Origin: Kiritimatiellia bacterium
GTDB taxonomy: Bacteria; Verrucomicrobiota; Kiritimatiellia; UBA8416; YA12-FULL-48-11
Assembly (NCBI GenBank): GCA_028716365.1
Contig: JAQUPZ010000005.1
Location: 1 to 64,000 of the forward strand
Direction: 5' to 3'
Length of the DNA: 64,000 bases
Shown here: positions 56,472 through 64,000 of the stretch, piece by piece
Layout: every line of letters begins with the position of its first letter
Numbering within the stretch: position 1 is the stretch's first letter
Program-made: the position numbers and the translations under genes
The notes under the pieces: model-generated
Database searches by the model: none
Seen by the model: the letters and a program-made list of their open reading frames with translations, nothing else
Told to the model about the DNA's origin: nothing

Positions 56472-57668
56472 CTATTTCGCTTTCTGGCTCAAGAAAACAC
56501 AACTGCATTTCTTGTTGGCAGTAATAACATCGGGAATACCGTCACCGTTCAGGTCGGCTGCGGCAACCTGAGTCCCAACACCCGAATTGTCATCAATCAT
56601 GTGTGGGACGAACTGGACACTCTTGTCGGCCTTACGTTGCAACTCAAACCAGTAAACCACCGCAGATGCATCCGGCTCAACATCGCCCTTCGGACCATGT
56701 GCCCAGAAACGTTTGCCAATGAGAATGTCCAACAGACCATCACTATTGAAGTCCGCCAGGTCTATCGCGTGAAGTTGACTGATTCGCAAATCCTTCGAAT
56801 TCATGTCAGGATTCGACGGCAGGATCACGTTTTCTTTCCAGGTTATTTCGCCCTGCGACGACTTCACCTGTTTCCACCAGAGCAGGCCATATTTATGGCA
56901 GTGCCAAGATGTGATGACATCTTTCAGTCCGTCACCATCCACGTCATAAACATACATCTGGCATGCGGCATCTGCGAATTTGAATGGATGTTCAATCCAC
57001 GGCTCACCTGTTTTCGGGTTTACCGGTTGTTCCCACCAACCGCCGCCTTCGATAATGTCATTTCGTCCGTCGCCATTGATATCGCCGAAACCAATCCCAT
57101 GTGTGTATTTGTGATACTTGCGCTGAGGTGTAATCGCATGAAACACCCAAAGCTCATCGGGTTTCGCAGTGTCATAGGTAAGAAAGCCGAGGCAACCATT
57201 GGCATTGAAAAGTAATTCGGGTTTTCCATCACTGTTCACGTCGCCCCACATCGGCGACTCGTTATCTATCGGTTCGAAAACTGCGTGTTCTTTCCACGGC
57301 TGATCTTTGCCCGCCGGGTTCTCATACCAGAAGCCTTTCTTGCCGGGCCACGGGCAATAAATAATGTCCGCCCAACCGTCTCCGTTGAAATCACCTGTAT
57401 AGGTCAAAAAATTATCCGAGTAACCCTTCGGATCAAATGCCTTGGGTGGACGCACTTCGTGTTTCTTTGTGAAGTCCGGTCCCTCATACCAGAATGGTCC
57501 GCTGACCACATCGAGTTTCCCATCCTTGTTAAAGTCGGCATAGTATGCGCCCTCGGCATAAAACTGGTCCGTAAGCTGGAGTTTCTTGAAAGCCGGTACT
57601 GATGATTGCCCATAAGCAGTCACAAGAGCCAGACTAACGACACCAAACAATAGAATGAACTTATTCAT
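56472..57668 (-). CDS. Exported FG-GAP/VCBS repeat protein
   Basis: 398 residues from ATG 57668 (AGAGG seven bases upstream) with a signal peptide (about 1-21, cleavage near AYG-QS). It contains several FG-GAP/VCBS-type repeats with calcium loops (DFNKDGKLDVVSG, DFNGDGWADIIYC, DVNSDGKPELLFN, DINGDGRNDIIEG, DFNSDGLLDILIG, DLNGDGIPDVITA), a seven-bladed propeller like those of integrins. Common near polysaccharide-degrading genes in PVC bacteria. No catalytic residues recognised. Confidence 0.92.
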   Translation of the reverse strand: MNKFILLFGVVSLALVTAYGQSSVPAFKKLQLTDQFYAEGAYYADFNKDGKLDVVSGPFWYEGPDFTKKHEVRPPKAFDPKGYSDNFLTYTGDFNGDGWADIIYCPWPGKKGFWYENPAGKDQPWKEHAVFEPIDNESPMWGDVNSDGKPELLFNANGCLGFLTYDTAKPDELWVFHAITPQRKYHKYTHGIGFGDINGDGRNDIIEGGGWWEQPVNPKTGEPWIEHPFKFADAACQMYVYDVDGDGLKDVITSWHCHKYGLLWWKQVKSSQGEITWKENVILPSNPDMNSKDLRISQLHAIDLADFNSDGLLDILIGKRFWAHGPKGDVEPDASAVVYWFELQRKADKSVQFVPHMIDDNSGVGTQVAAADLNGDGIPDVITANKKCSCVFLSQKAK

Positions 57669-57778
57669 AACGGTTCCTCTCTGGGGTTGACTATGTTTTA
57701 TCATGATCATTAAGAAAAACTTTTTAAAAAGCAGTATCCACATTTATTCAAACATGGAAACACTGACGGGGCAGAAAA

Positions 57779-57931
57779 TCAAGCTTGGATTAGTAATGCC
57801 TCAAGTCCAGCGCCGGATAGTGCGTTAGCGTCCACCACAATTTCAGCTACGGGTTTGCCGTTTTTTACCAGTTCCATATTCCCGTATGCGGTATAAATCA
57901 ATAACAACGACAGTAAGCTAACACAAGACTT
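57779..57931 (-). pseudogene. 5' remnant of a secreted gene (DUF4838-like start)
   Basis: The frame reads a signal-peptide-like stretch (SCVSLLSLLLIYTAYG), then ELVKNGKPVAEIVVDANA and a stop at 57779. This is the usual beginning of secreted glycoside-hydrolase-like proteins of the DUF4838 type, but only about 50 codons exist and the rest is absent. Upstream, TAG at 57934-57932 closes the frame and no good start is seen. Most likely a truncated relic. Confidence 0.4.
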
Positions 57932-58026
57932 CTACAGTTTCTTCTCTTTAGGCCGTGGGATCAGAGAGCACTAAAGACCTTGTTACATACATGTCCGCCA
58001 CTTATAACAACCCCGATTAACGGGAA
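57932..58026. other. Short non-coding gap
   Basis: No gene or repeat recognised between the relic and the terminator of the next minus-strand gene. Confidence 0.4.
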
Positions 58027-58066
58027 CAAAAAGATGCCCTGTCGGCCTTACGACTGACAGGGCATC
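58022..58066 (-). terminator. Rho-independent terminator of the small secreted protein
   Basis: GATGCCCTGTC (58033-58043) and GACAGGGCATC (58056-58066) form an 11-bp perfect stem. On the minus strand TTTTTG follows. It lies 31 bp after the stop of the gene at 58098-58484. Confidence 0.93.
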
Positions 58067-58097
58067 CTATCAAACTCTAATGCAATCTATACTGTTG

Positions 58098-58484
58098 TTA
58101 TTTACCTGCGGCGGGGGCAGCTTCGGCACACTTCTTCCCTTTGCCCTTGCCTTCTTTCTTCTCGCCGGCGGCTTTAATATTACCATTCACTGTCAGCATC
58201 GTCTTGCCATCAGCTTCCTTCACTTCACCCTTGGCATGTACTTTCTTGCCATCGAGCGCGACAAGATCCTGGGAAAGACCTGTTGTAACAACATTGTAAA
58301 CAGTACCGTCCTTGGCCGTTATTGTAGCACTTGTAACTTCGCCCTTGTCATTCTTGACCACAGCCAGTGATCCTTTCACAGAAGTACCTTTGTCCTTCTT
58401 TTCACCCTTGGCTGCCAGGACATCTGTCGAAACCATTGCCAACGCAAACATTGCAACCGTCAAACCTAATACTGCTTTCTTCAT
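58098..58484 (-). CDS. Small exported Lys-rich protein
   Basis: 128 residues with TAAGGAG eight bases before ATG and a signal peptide (about 1-24, LAA-KG). The middle (about 38-105) is a small beta-barrel-like domain (GSLAVVKNDKGEVTSATITA, GKKVHAKGEVKEADGKTMLT), similar to OB-like DUF5666 proteins. The tail is rich in Lys, Gly and Ala with one Cys. Strong translation and terminator signals suggest good expression. A weak promoter TTGAAG-16-ATAAAT may lie in the 50-75 bases upstream. Confidence 0.75.
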   Translation of the reverse strand: MKKAVLGLTVAMFALAMVSTDVLAAKGEKKDKGTSVKGSLAVVKNDKGEVTSATITAKDGTVYNVVTTGLSQDLVALDGKKVHAKGEVKEADGKTMLTVNGNIKAAGEKKEGKGKGKKCAEAAPAAGK

Positions 58485-59029
58485 TACTGATTCTCCTTAA
58501 ACTATTAGACTTCAAATTTATTATTTAAAAATACAATCTTCAAAACCTTCTGCTATTCTCGATACCATCTTGTATGCCACCCCGCCAAATCATACCGTCC
58601 ATCCATCTATTTTCTTCTCCTCCATGCCCAAGGCGCATGTTATTATTTAGAAAGCGAAAACTTATACAGGATGCACAAACAAAACCAAGTAATAAAGTTA
58701 ATCGGCATCCCGTATCTTTTGGTAATAACGGATATGTGACATCAATTATTGTATATATCTAAAAACAGGCATAAAAACAGGGGATTTTCATGATCTCCGA
58801 CCATTGAGGACCTCGGATATCCTGTTCGACTTTGTCTTTATCATGTCCGCTGTATTTGCACAAAAAAACAAAGTCATGTAATGTTTGATAATTCCATTTC
58901 TGCGAAATGTCCCAGTTATCCGGCTTGACCTCGTGTTTTCGCTGATCGATACTTATTCAAAGAAAAGGTCGGGATGTCTTTGTCATCCCCAAGAAACATT
59001 TGTCCGAATAATACTGTTTGCAAACGAAC
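58485..59029. other. Long non-coding stretch
   Basis: About 545 bases with no credible gene. An imperfect hairpin lies near 58795-58823. The frames present are short and lack ribosome sites. I see no RNA gene or repeat here. Confidence 0.45.
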
Positions 59030-59668
59030 ATGAAAGACATTTTACTCTCTTTATTTGCTGTATTGGTCTTCACTGTATCAGTTACATGTGAGGCTCAACC
59101 CGCTAAATTTGGTGATCGTGGCAGTATCAGTGGGCCAGTTCCTTCTTCAAAGGAGCGTATTGCCAAACTCGATAGAGCGCAACAGTTGTTGAGTGATGCC
59201 ACTCAAATAGGTGTAACCAATTCACTTAAGCTAGTCATTCAAGCACAAATGCTGTGTGAGCAGTTGTTGTGGCACAACGAAAGAGATGATGCCTTTTTAC
59301 AATCTATCTTATTAATGGCTAAAATCAACTATGCTCGAGGAAAGAAACAAGAAGCTTTACGTATTGTTAACAACTACCAAAAATCCTTCAAAGTAGCAAC
59401 GCAGAGTATGGCAAGACGTGGTGTCCCACTTGACGAGACTCCCGATTACGAAGCCAGTATGTTTTGCGGCGAGGTCTACGAGACAGATGGACGAGTATTT
59501 CTAAAGCAACAAAAACCAACTGCTGCCAAACAGGCATTGACAGAAGCCATTAGGCACTTTGAGACCGCAGCTACCATTGCTGCCTCGCAGAAAGAATGTT
59601 CAGCACTAAATAAAGTTCAGGAGTTGCGAAAACTTATGTCAGAAATAGAATCAGGTAAACCAAAATGA
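59030..59668 (+). CDS. Exported helical (TPR-like) protein
   Basis: 212 residues from ATG 59030 with a signal peptide (about 1-23, CEA-QP). The mature part is alpha-helical with a repeating A-x-x-L pattern (LVIQAQMLCEQLLWHNERDD, LLMAKINYARGKKQEALRIV, KQALTEAIRHFETAATIAAS), fitting three or four TPR-like helix pairs. No family assigned. It precedes the 1,219-residue secreted gene by 83 bp, which holds a small hairpin. Confidence 0.7.
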   Translation: MKDILLSLFAVLVFTVSVTCEAQPAKFGDRGSISGPVPSSKERIAKLDRAQQLLSDATQIGVTNSLKLVIQAQMLCEQLLWHNERDDAFLQSILLMAKINYARGKKQEALRIVNNYQKSFKVATQSMARRGVPLDETPDYEASMFCGEVYETDGRVFLKQQKPTAAKQALTEAIRHFETAATIAASQKECSALNKVQELRKLMSEIESGKPK

Positions 59669-59695
59669 CATTGCCAACAATACCTTGAACCATAC

Positions 59696-59717
59696 CGTTG
59701 ACCCTTGTGGGTCAACG
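59696..59717. promoter_or_regulatory. Hairpin between the two secreted-protein genes
   Basis: CGTTGACCC and GGGTCAACG form a 9-bp perfect stem with loop TTGT. It lies 27 bp after the stop of the TPR-like gene. No T-run follows, so it is a weak terminator candidate or an mRNA-stabilising stem. Confidence 0.45.
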
Positions 59718-59751
59718 TCCGGTTAAGGCTGACGTTCAACAATAAAGAAAT

Positions 59752-62700
59752 ATGCGAAATCTTTCTATACAGACAATATTGATTGCTGTCATCTTTATCT
59801 TACCCTTCTCAGTACACTGCGACGAGGCCTTCCGTGACGACTTCAACTCACCAGTTGGATGGGAAGCCCGCCCAGATTGGATCGGTAACTCCGCAAGCCA
59901 AGCGCCGGAAATAAAAATTGCCGACGGAATTGCATACTTCAACGTGAATGAACAAAACCACGGAATGAAATGGCGACGTGAAGTCGAGATTGACGATATT
60001 GAACTGACACCGTGGCTCGTCATCCAGTACAAGGTCGAGAACTATGCCGCCGAGCGGGCTGATTACCTCCTCTGGATTGGTGATTCCAACCGCGAGCATC
60101 ATGACGGGGTACATCTCATCAAGGGTAAAACGATACGTGCCAATGACCAGTGGCATACACAGGCTTTCAACCTTGCTGATCTCCGCGTCATTCCGCCGAT
60201 TACACAGATGGCATTGCAGTGCTTTGCGACCGATATCGGCAAAGCTTCGCTCTGGGTGGACTTCATCACGGTGACAGACACACTTCCAGCCGATGCAGAG
60301 GGTGTTGAGACACCCACCGGTACCGGACGCAGTGTTCCTGTTGCAATGCCCGAAACCAGCGCCTGGACCACGCAACCCTCCTGGCTTGCCAATTATACTA
60401 CGAACAATGCCTGTGAGCGTACAGTAACCGGCACGCGCTTTTCAGTGAAAGATGCCGGAATGGGCGCAAAGTGGTCTTACAATCTCCCGCAGGCGATCCG
60501 TAATGTTCGATGGATCGCAATGAAGTACCGGGCAACTGGTATTCAAAGCTACAACGATTATGCGCTTTATATCAGAGGTGAGTCGGAGGACAAGAAGAGC
60601 AAGGAACAAAACATCATCCGCCTGGCAGACATCGTTTCAGACAACTCATGGCATGTACAAATTTCACCGGTCGAAATACCATCAATCAATACCCTCGCTG
60701 TGCAGTTACAGGCAATACAACCGGACGCGAACCTCGAGATAGCCAGCATCACATTTGAAGAACGTAAACCCATAATCCGCTTGCCGGAAATATTTGAATG
60801 CCAGGCAGGTTGGAGCGCCGGAACCGGAATTTTTCGTCCGGTGGATCTACCTCAAGGCAACACCGATGGACTGCAACTCTCACGCAAACTCGGTTTCGAA
60901 GGCTGGATTGCCGAGGGTAAAATTACTGCAAACGGAATATCGTTCAATGTTCGCGCGGGAACTGATGCCGCAATCATAACGCCGGGCAAAGCACAGGGAA
61001 ATATAGATATTCCCCTGTCCGGTAAAGCCGCGGAACTTTACCTGTTATTAGCTGCCAGATTACCCTCGCACGAAGAACAGTCGTTTTCCGGCAATGCGCT
61101 TCATGGCATCAGGCAAGTTGAACGTTTCGTTGCCCGTATCGAATATACGGACAATACAAGCGAAGAACAGTTCCCTTTCCTGTTGTCCAAGGGTAACCAT
61201 ATTATCACACGAGGTCTCAACGTGTATTCATTGGCTCTTGATCCACAAAAATCGCTGAAAAGAGTGACGTTCATTGACGGCATGACGACTGGAGCTTTCG
61301 GACTGGTGGCGGCAACACTCTGTGATAAACCCGGCCCGGCATCATTGGCAACAACACCCAAACCCGCAATTTCACCTTTAAAACCACAAAAGGTGGAAAC
61401 ACATCCGGCATCCATCAGCCAAAGCGAAAAAATCGTAAAAATATGTTCGGCAACATTGGGACTGACACTGGATTGCAGTAACGGACTGCGAGTCACAAGC
61501 GCCGAGAACTTCTCTTACGCCAAAGCCCCATTAAATCTCAAGTCAGGCCCGCTGTTCAGGATCAAAACAGGTGACTTGAATCTCACTTCGGAGGACTTTC
61601 AAGTGGCGCAGATACGTGACGAGTCCTCGGCAGATAATCCACAATGGTGCATTGATTGTATCTATAAGAAAGCTGTACCACAAATTCGCGTGTCGGTGTT
61701 CGTGGACGTTAAGGACAATAAGGAAATCGGCCTGAGAGCAACGTGTGACATTGGCGGGCAGGACCCGAAAACATCCCATTTCTTTTTCCCTGAATTAACC
61801 GGTTTGTACTTCAGCAACAAACATGAAGACACATGGTACTGGATGCCACGGCGCGGGGATGTGATCAGCAACGTACCAATAGCACTGCGTGAGCCTTACG
61901 CCGGAGGTGGAGCACCGCTGCAAATCATCGGGACCTTCGATCCGGCACAAGGCACGGGGATGTACCTGATGACACAGGACATGAACGCCATGCCACGTTA
62001 TTACCAACTGCAAAAAACAGAAGCCGGGGTACGAATGGCGATGGAATATAATCCTTATTCCGGTATCGAAACCCCTCACACCGTTATTGGCTGTAACCAA
62101 GGCGATTGGCATGAACAACTCCAGCGTTATCGTGAGTGGGTAGCCACCTGGTACAAACCTGCTGCACCGCTGAAAAGCTGGTTCCGTGAAATATTCAATT
62201 TTCGTCAACAGTTCATACATTTCACTGTTCCCACTAAAAGCGGTATGTTTGACGAAAAGACCAAGACACTACGCATAAAGGAAGTCGTTAATGAGGACGC
62301 CAGAGATTTCGGAGGTGTGGATTACCTGCACCTGTTCGACTGGGGCTGGGACCCGGTGCACGGCCGTTGCGGCGATTATGTGCCTTGGGATTATCTCGGT
62401 GGAGCAGACAAGTTCAAAGCCGAAGTAGAAAAGATTAAAAAGAGCGGTGTACCGGTTGGCCTTTACATCGAAGGATACCTCGTGGATCCGCAATCCGATC
62501 TTGGCAAAGCAAAGGGTAAAGCATGGCAATTGCTCGATTCGCAAGGCAAACCTTACAACTATTTTGATCCAAGTTACAATATCTGCGCCTGGGTCAAGGA
62601 CTGGCAGGACTATCTTTCCGCAACCTATGCAAGGGCAAAACAGCAAACTGGCGCCGTCGGTTTCTATATCGATGAATATGGTTTCTCCACACCGGGTCAC

Positions 62701-63411
62701 TGTTGTTACAACCCTGACCATGGCCATCCTGTTCCGGTAACTCCGGTTTTAGGTGAACGTGAAATGCTCCGCCGGGTACGAGAGGCGGTTGGTCCAGAAT
62801 GTGCACTATACACCGAAGAAAGCCCGACAGATGTGAACTCGCAATATCAGGACGGTAGTTTCACATATCACATTTCCTCAGTGAAAGATGACTGGTCACC
62901 AACCCATATAAACCTCTACCGTTTTGCCTTCCCCACTTTCAAGACGATCGAAATCATCACTTGCGACCATCCGTTGGGCTCCAATATCGAAGCCTGCAAA
63001 CGCATCCTATTCAACGGCGAGGCAATCTGGATCGAGGGTATCGCAGGAAAATGGTTTACAGCTGAAACACGTGCCTATATCGCAAAGATGCACAAGGTAC
63101 TGCGCGACAATAAGCAATGTTTCACCAGCAACTGTCCACAGCCCCTGGTTCCAACGTTGACACAGGGATTGTACGCGAACATGTTCCCTGGGCAGAGTAA
63201 CAGTCACGGCAAGACCTGCTGGACAATTTATAACACCGGTTTTCGCACCGTACGCGGAGAGATAATTCGTGTACAGCACCTCCGGGGCGCAAAGTACCGT
63301 GACGAGTTCACCGGCCATAAAATACAGGCAAAGGTCACAGGAGATGAAGCTGTATTGACTTTCGAGATCGGTCCGCGTGACGTTGCAGTAATATCGAGGA
63401 CGTGCAAATGA
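59752..63411 (+). CDS. Very large secreted glycoside-hydrolase-like protein (DUF6259-like)
   Basis: 1,219 residues with a signal peptide (about 1-23, VHC-DE). The first 350 residues hold two repeated beta-sandwich modules resembling carbohydrate-binding domains (both with DFNSPVGWEARPDW- or TSAWTTQPSW-type starts), then further beta modules. The last 450 residues hold a TIM-barrel-like region (VDYLHLFDWGWDPVHG, VPVGLYIEGYLVD, GAVGFYIDEYGFS, LYTEESPTDVN) of the clan containing GH27/GH31/GH36 and DUF6259 proteins. Acidic residues in the IDEYGF and LYTEESP segments are the likely catalytic pair, which is inference. Substrate unknown. Confidence 0.78.
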   Translation: MRNLSIQTILIAVIFILPFSVHCDEAFRDDFNSPVGWEARPDWIGNSASQAPEIKIADGIAYFNVNEQNHGMKWRREVEIDDIELTPWLVIQYKVENYAAERADYLLWIGDSNREHHDGVHLIKGKTIRANDQWHTQAFNLADLRVIPPITQMALQCFATDIGKASLWVDFITVTDTLPADAEGVETPTGTGRSVPVAMPETSAWTTQPSWLANYTTNNACERTVTGTRFSVKDAGMGAKWSYNLPQAIRNVRWIAMKYRATGIQSYNDYALYIRGESEDKKSKEQNIIRLADIVSDNSWHVQISPVEIPSINTLAVQLQAIQPDANLEIASITFEERKPIIRLPEIFECQAGWSAGTGIFRPVDLPQGNTDGLQLSRKLGFEGWIAEGKITANGISFNVRAGTDAAIITPGKAQGNIDIPLSGKAAELYLLLAARLPSHEEQSFSGNALHGIRQVERFVARIEYTDNTSEEQFPFLLSKGNHIITRGLNVYSLALDPQKSLKRVTFIDGMTTGAFGLVAATLCDKPGPASLATTPKPAISPLKPQKVETHPASISQSEKIVKICSATLGLTLDCSNGLRVTSAENFSYAKAPLNLKSGPLFRIKTGDLNLTSEDFQVAQIRDESSADNPQWCIDCIYKKAVPQIRVSVFVDVKDNKEIGLRATCDIGGQDPKTSHFFFPELTGLYFSNKHEDTWYWMPRRGDVISNVPIALREPYAGGGAPLQIIGTFDPAQGTGMYLMTQDMNAMPRYYQLQKTEAGVRMAMEYNPYSGIETPHTVIGCNQGDWHEQLQRYREWVATWYKPAAPLKSWFREIFNFRQQFIHFTVPTKSGMFDEKTKTLRIKEVVNEDARDFGGVDYLHLFDWGWDPVHGRCGDYVPWDYLGGADKFKAEVEKIKKSGVPVGLYIEGYLVDPQSDLGKAKGKAWQLLDSQGKPYNYFDPSYNICAWVKDWQDYLSATYARAKQQTGAVGFYIDEYGFSTPGHCCYNPDHGHPVPVTPVLGEREMLRRVREAVGPECALYTEESPTDVNSQYQDGSFTYHISSVKDDWSPTHINLYRFAFPTFKTIEIITCDHPLGSNIEACKRILFNGEAIWIEGIAGKWFTAETRAYIAKMHKVLRDNKQCFTSNCPQPLVPTLTQGLYANMFPGQSNSHGKTCWTIYNTGFRTVRGEIIRVQHLRGAKYRDEFTGHKIQAKVTGDEAVLTFEIGPRDVAVISRTCK

Positions 63412-63483
63412 CGTTGACAGTTACTGTATCACGATGCCAGACTTCGGCCACATTATCATGATTTCAAGATTGGGAGAAAATAA

Positions 63484-64000
63484 ATGAGACGTTTTGCGAC
63501 GAAATACAATCATATTGATAACAGCCGGCGTAATTTCCTGGTGGGATTGGGCGCTGTGGCCGGTAGTTTTGCTCTAACTTCATCGAGCTGGCACGTGATC
63601 GCGGCAGACATCCAAAACCGTCCGCAGACACGTATCAAACGCCGTAAGCCGCGTACAGCCAACGTTGGCATCTTCGGCGTGGGACATTATACCTACTGGA
63701 GCCAGTTTGAGGGATTGCGCGATGAATTGATCAGTAAGATGGACATCCTGGTCAAGCGCGTGCAGGCACAGGATGTACAGGTTACAAATTTCGGGCTGAT
63801 CGACAATGCTGAAGGAGCATTCAAGCTATTACCCAAACTAAAGGCCGCCAACCTGGATCTCATCTTCTGCGATATGGTTACTTATGCCACATCATCTACT
63901 TTCGGTATCCTGATCCGCAAGTTGGATGTTCCAATTGTTTTGGTTGCCCTGCAACCGCGTAAGGCGCTCGATTACGCCAAAGCCTCCACCCGTATGCAGT
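63484..64000 (+). CDS. Tat-exported L-arabinose/L-fucose isomerase-like protein, partial
   Basis: At least 172 residues, cut by the right edge. GGGAG precedes the ATG. The N-terminus has a twin-arginine signal (SRRNFLVGLGAVAG), and Ala-rich core to about residue 41. The mature part VGIFGVGHYTYWSQFEGLRD and DMVTYATSSTFGILIRKLDV match the N-terminal domain of arabinose-isomerase-like proteins common in planctomycetes and their relatives. Real isomerases work in the cytoplasm; the Tat signal suggests a periplasmic or surface use or a changed function. The active site lies outside the window. Confidence 0.85.
   Translation, partial: MRRFATKYNHIDNSRRNFLVGLGAVAGSFALTSSSWHVIAADIQNRPQTRIKRRKPRTANVGIFGVGHYTYWSQFEGLRDELISKMDILVKRVQAQDVQVTNFGLIDNAEGAFKLLPKLKAANLDLIFCDMVTYATSSTFGILIRKLDVPIVLVALQPRKALDYAKASTRMQ

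Noticed and set aside
58795..58823. Imperfect hairpin in the long non-coding stretch
   Set aside because: One mismatch in nine pairs, no T-run, and no gene that it could end.
1..64000. CRISPR arrays
   Set aside because: No regularly spaced repeats with unique spacers were seen.

Overview
The window is a compact, AT-leaning bacterial chromosome segment, dense with genes on both strands. It most resembles the PVC superphylum, probably the Lentisphaerota/Kiritimatiellota (or close relatives). The grounds are indirect: giant secreted RHS, thrombospondin-type-3 and DUF2341/LamG proteins, Gfo/Idh and FG-GAP proteins beside large secreted glycoside-hydrolase-like proteins, a Tat-exported arabinose-isomerase-like protein, a CBM9-like protein, and a pseudopilin-like C-terminal tail. 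Two heptose-pathway genes and a MacAB-TolC export set indicate a Gram-negative, LPS-type envelope. No 16S rRNA is present, so the taxonomy is inference.

Region 1 (1-11.2 kb, minus strand) is one apparent three-gene unit for large exported proteins: a DUF2341/LamG protein, a thrombospondin-type-3 repeat protein with a duplicated module, and an RHS/YD-repeat protein. The RHS gene carries no start or stop limit at the left edge because it runs out of the window inside a polyproline stretch, just past its RHS core.

Region 2 (11.4-12.8 kb) is a decayed accessory patch. It holds a small HTH/zinc-ribbon gene with a hairpin over its ribosome binding site, a broken adenine DNA methyltransferase (HsdM-like) with its terminator still intact, and the 5' half of a tRNA-Arg(UCU) cut at the anticodon loop.

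Region 3 (13-24.7 kb) is mostly housekeeping: an LRR lipoprotein, a beta-barrel-like protein, 3-methyladenine glycosylase, an NCS2 purine permease, an ankyrin protein, a LolA-like protein, shikimate kinase, QueG, an FmdB-type protein, tRNA-Cys, a 35-residue basic protein, malic enzyme and the NifU-NifS pair.

Region 4 (24.9-35.7 kb, minus strand) holds a hybrid histidine kinase and a tightly spaced chain: a ClpX-like ATPase, TolC, MacA, MacB, a small unknown protein, an animal/fungal-type (GT3) glycogen synthase and a NYN-domain protein. HU lies just upstream, behind its own terminator.

Region 5 (35.8-52.1 kb) contains TatD, cytidine deaminase, PhoH, a secreted protein with a pseudopilin-like tail, a predicted gluzincin, phosphoglycerate mutase, a CBM9-like protein, RfaE2-HldD for ADP-heptose, an ExbD-like lipoprotein, SppA, a PAS histidine kinase, HrpB and a MORN lipoprotein.

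Region 6 (52.1-64 kb) looks like a carbohydrate-use neighbourhood: a Gfo/Idh oxidoreductase, two large glycoside-hydrolase-like proteins, an FG-GAP protein, a degenerate 5' end of another secreted gene, and a Tat-signal arabinose-isomerase-like protein cut by the right edge.
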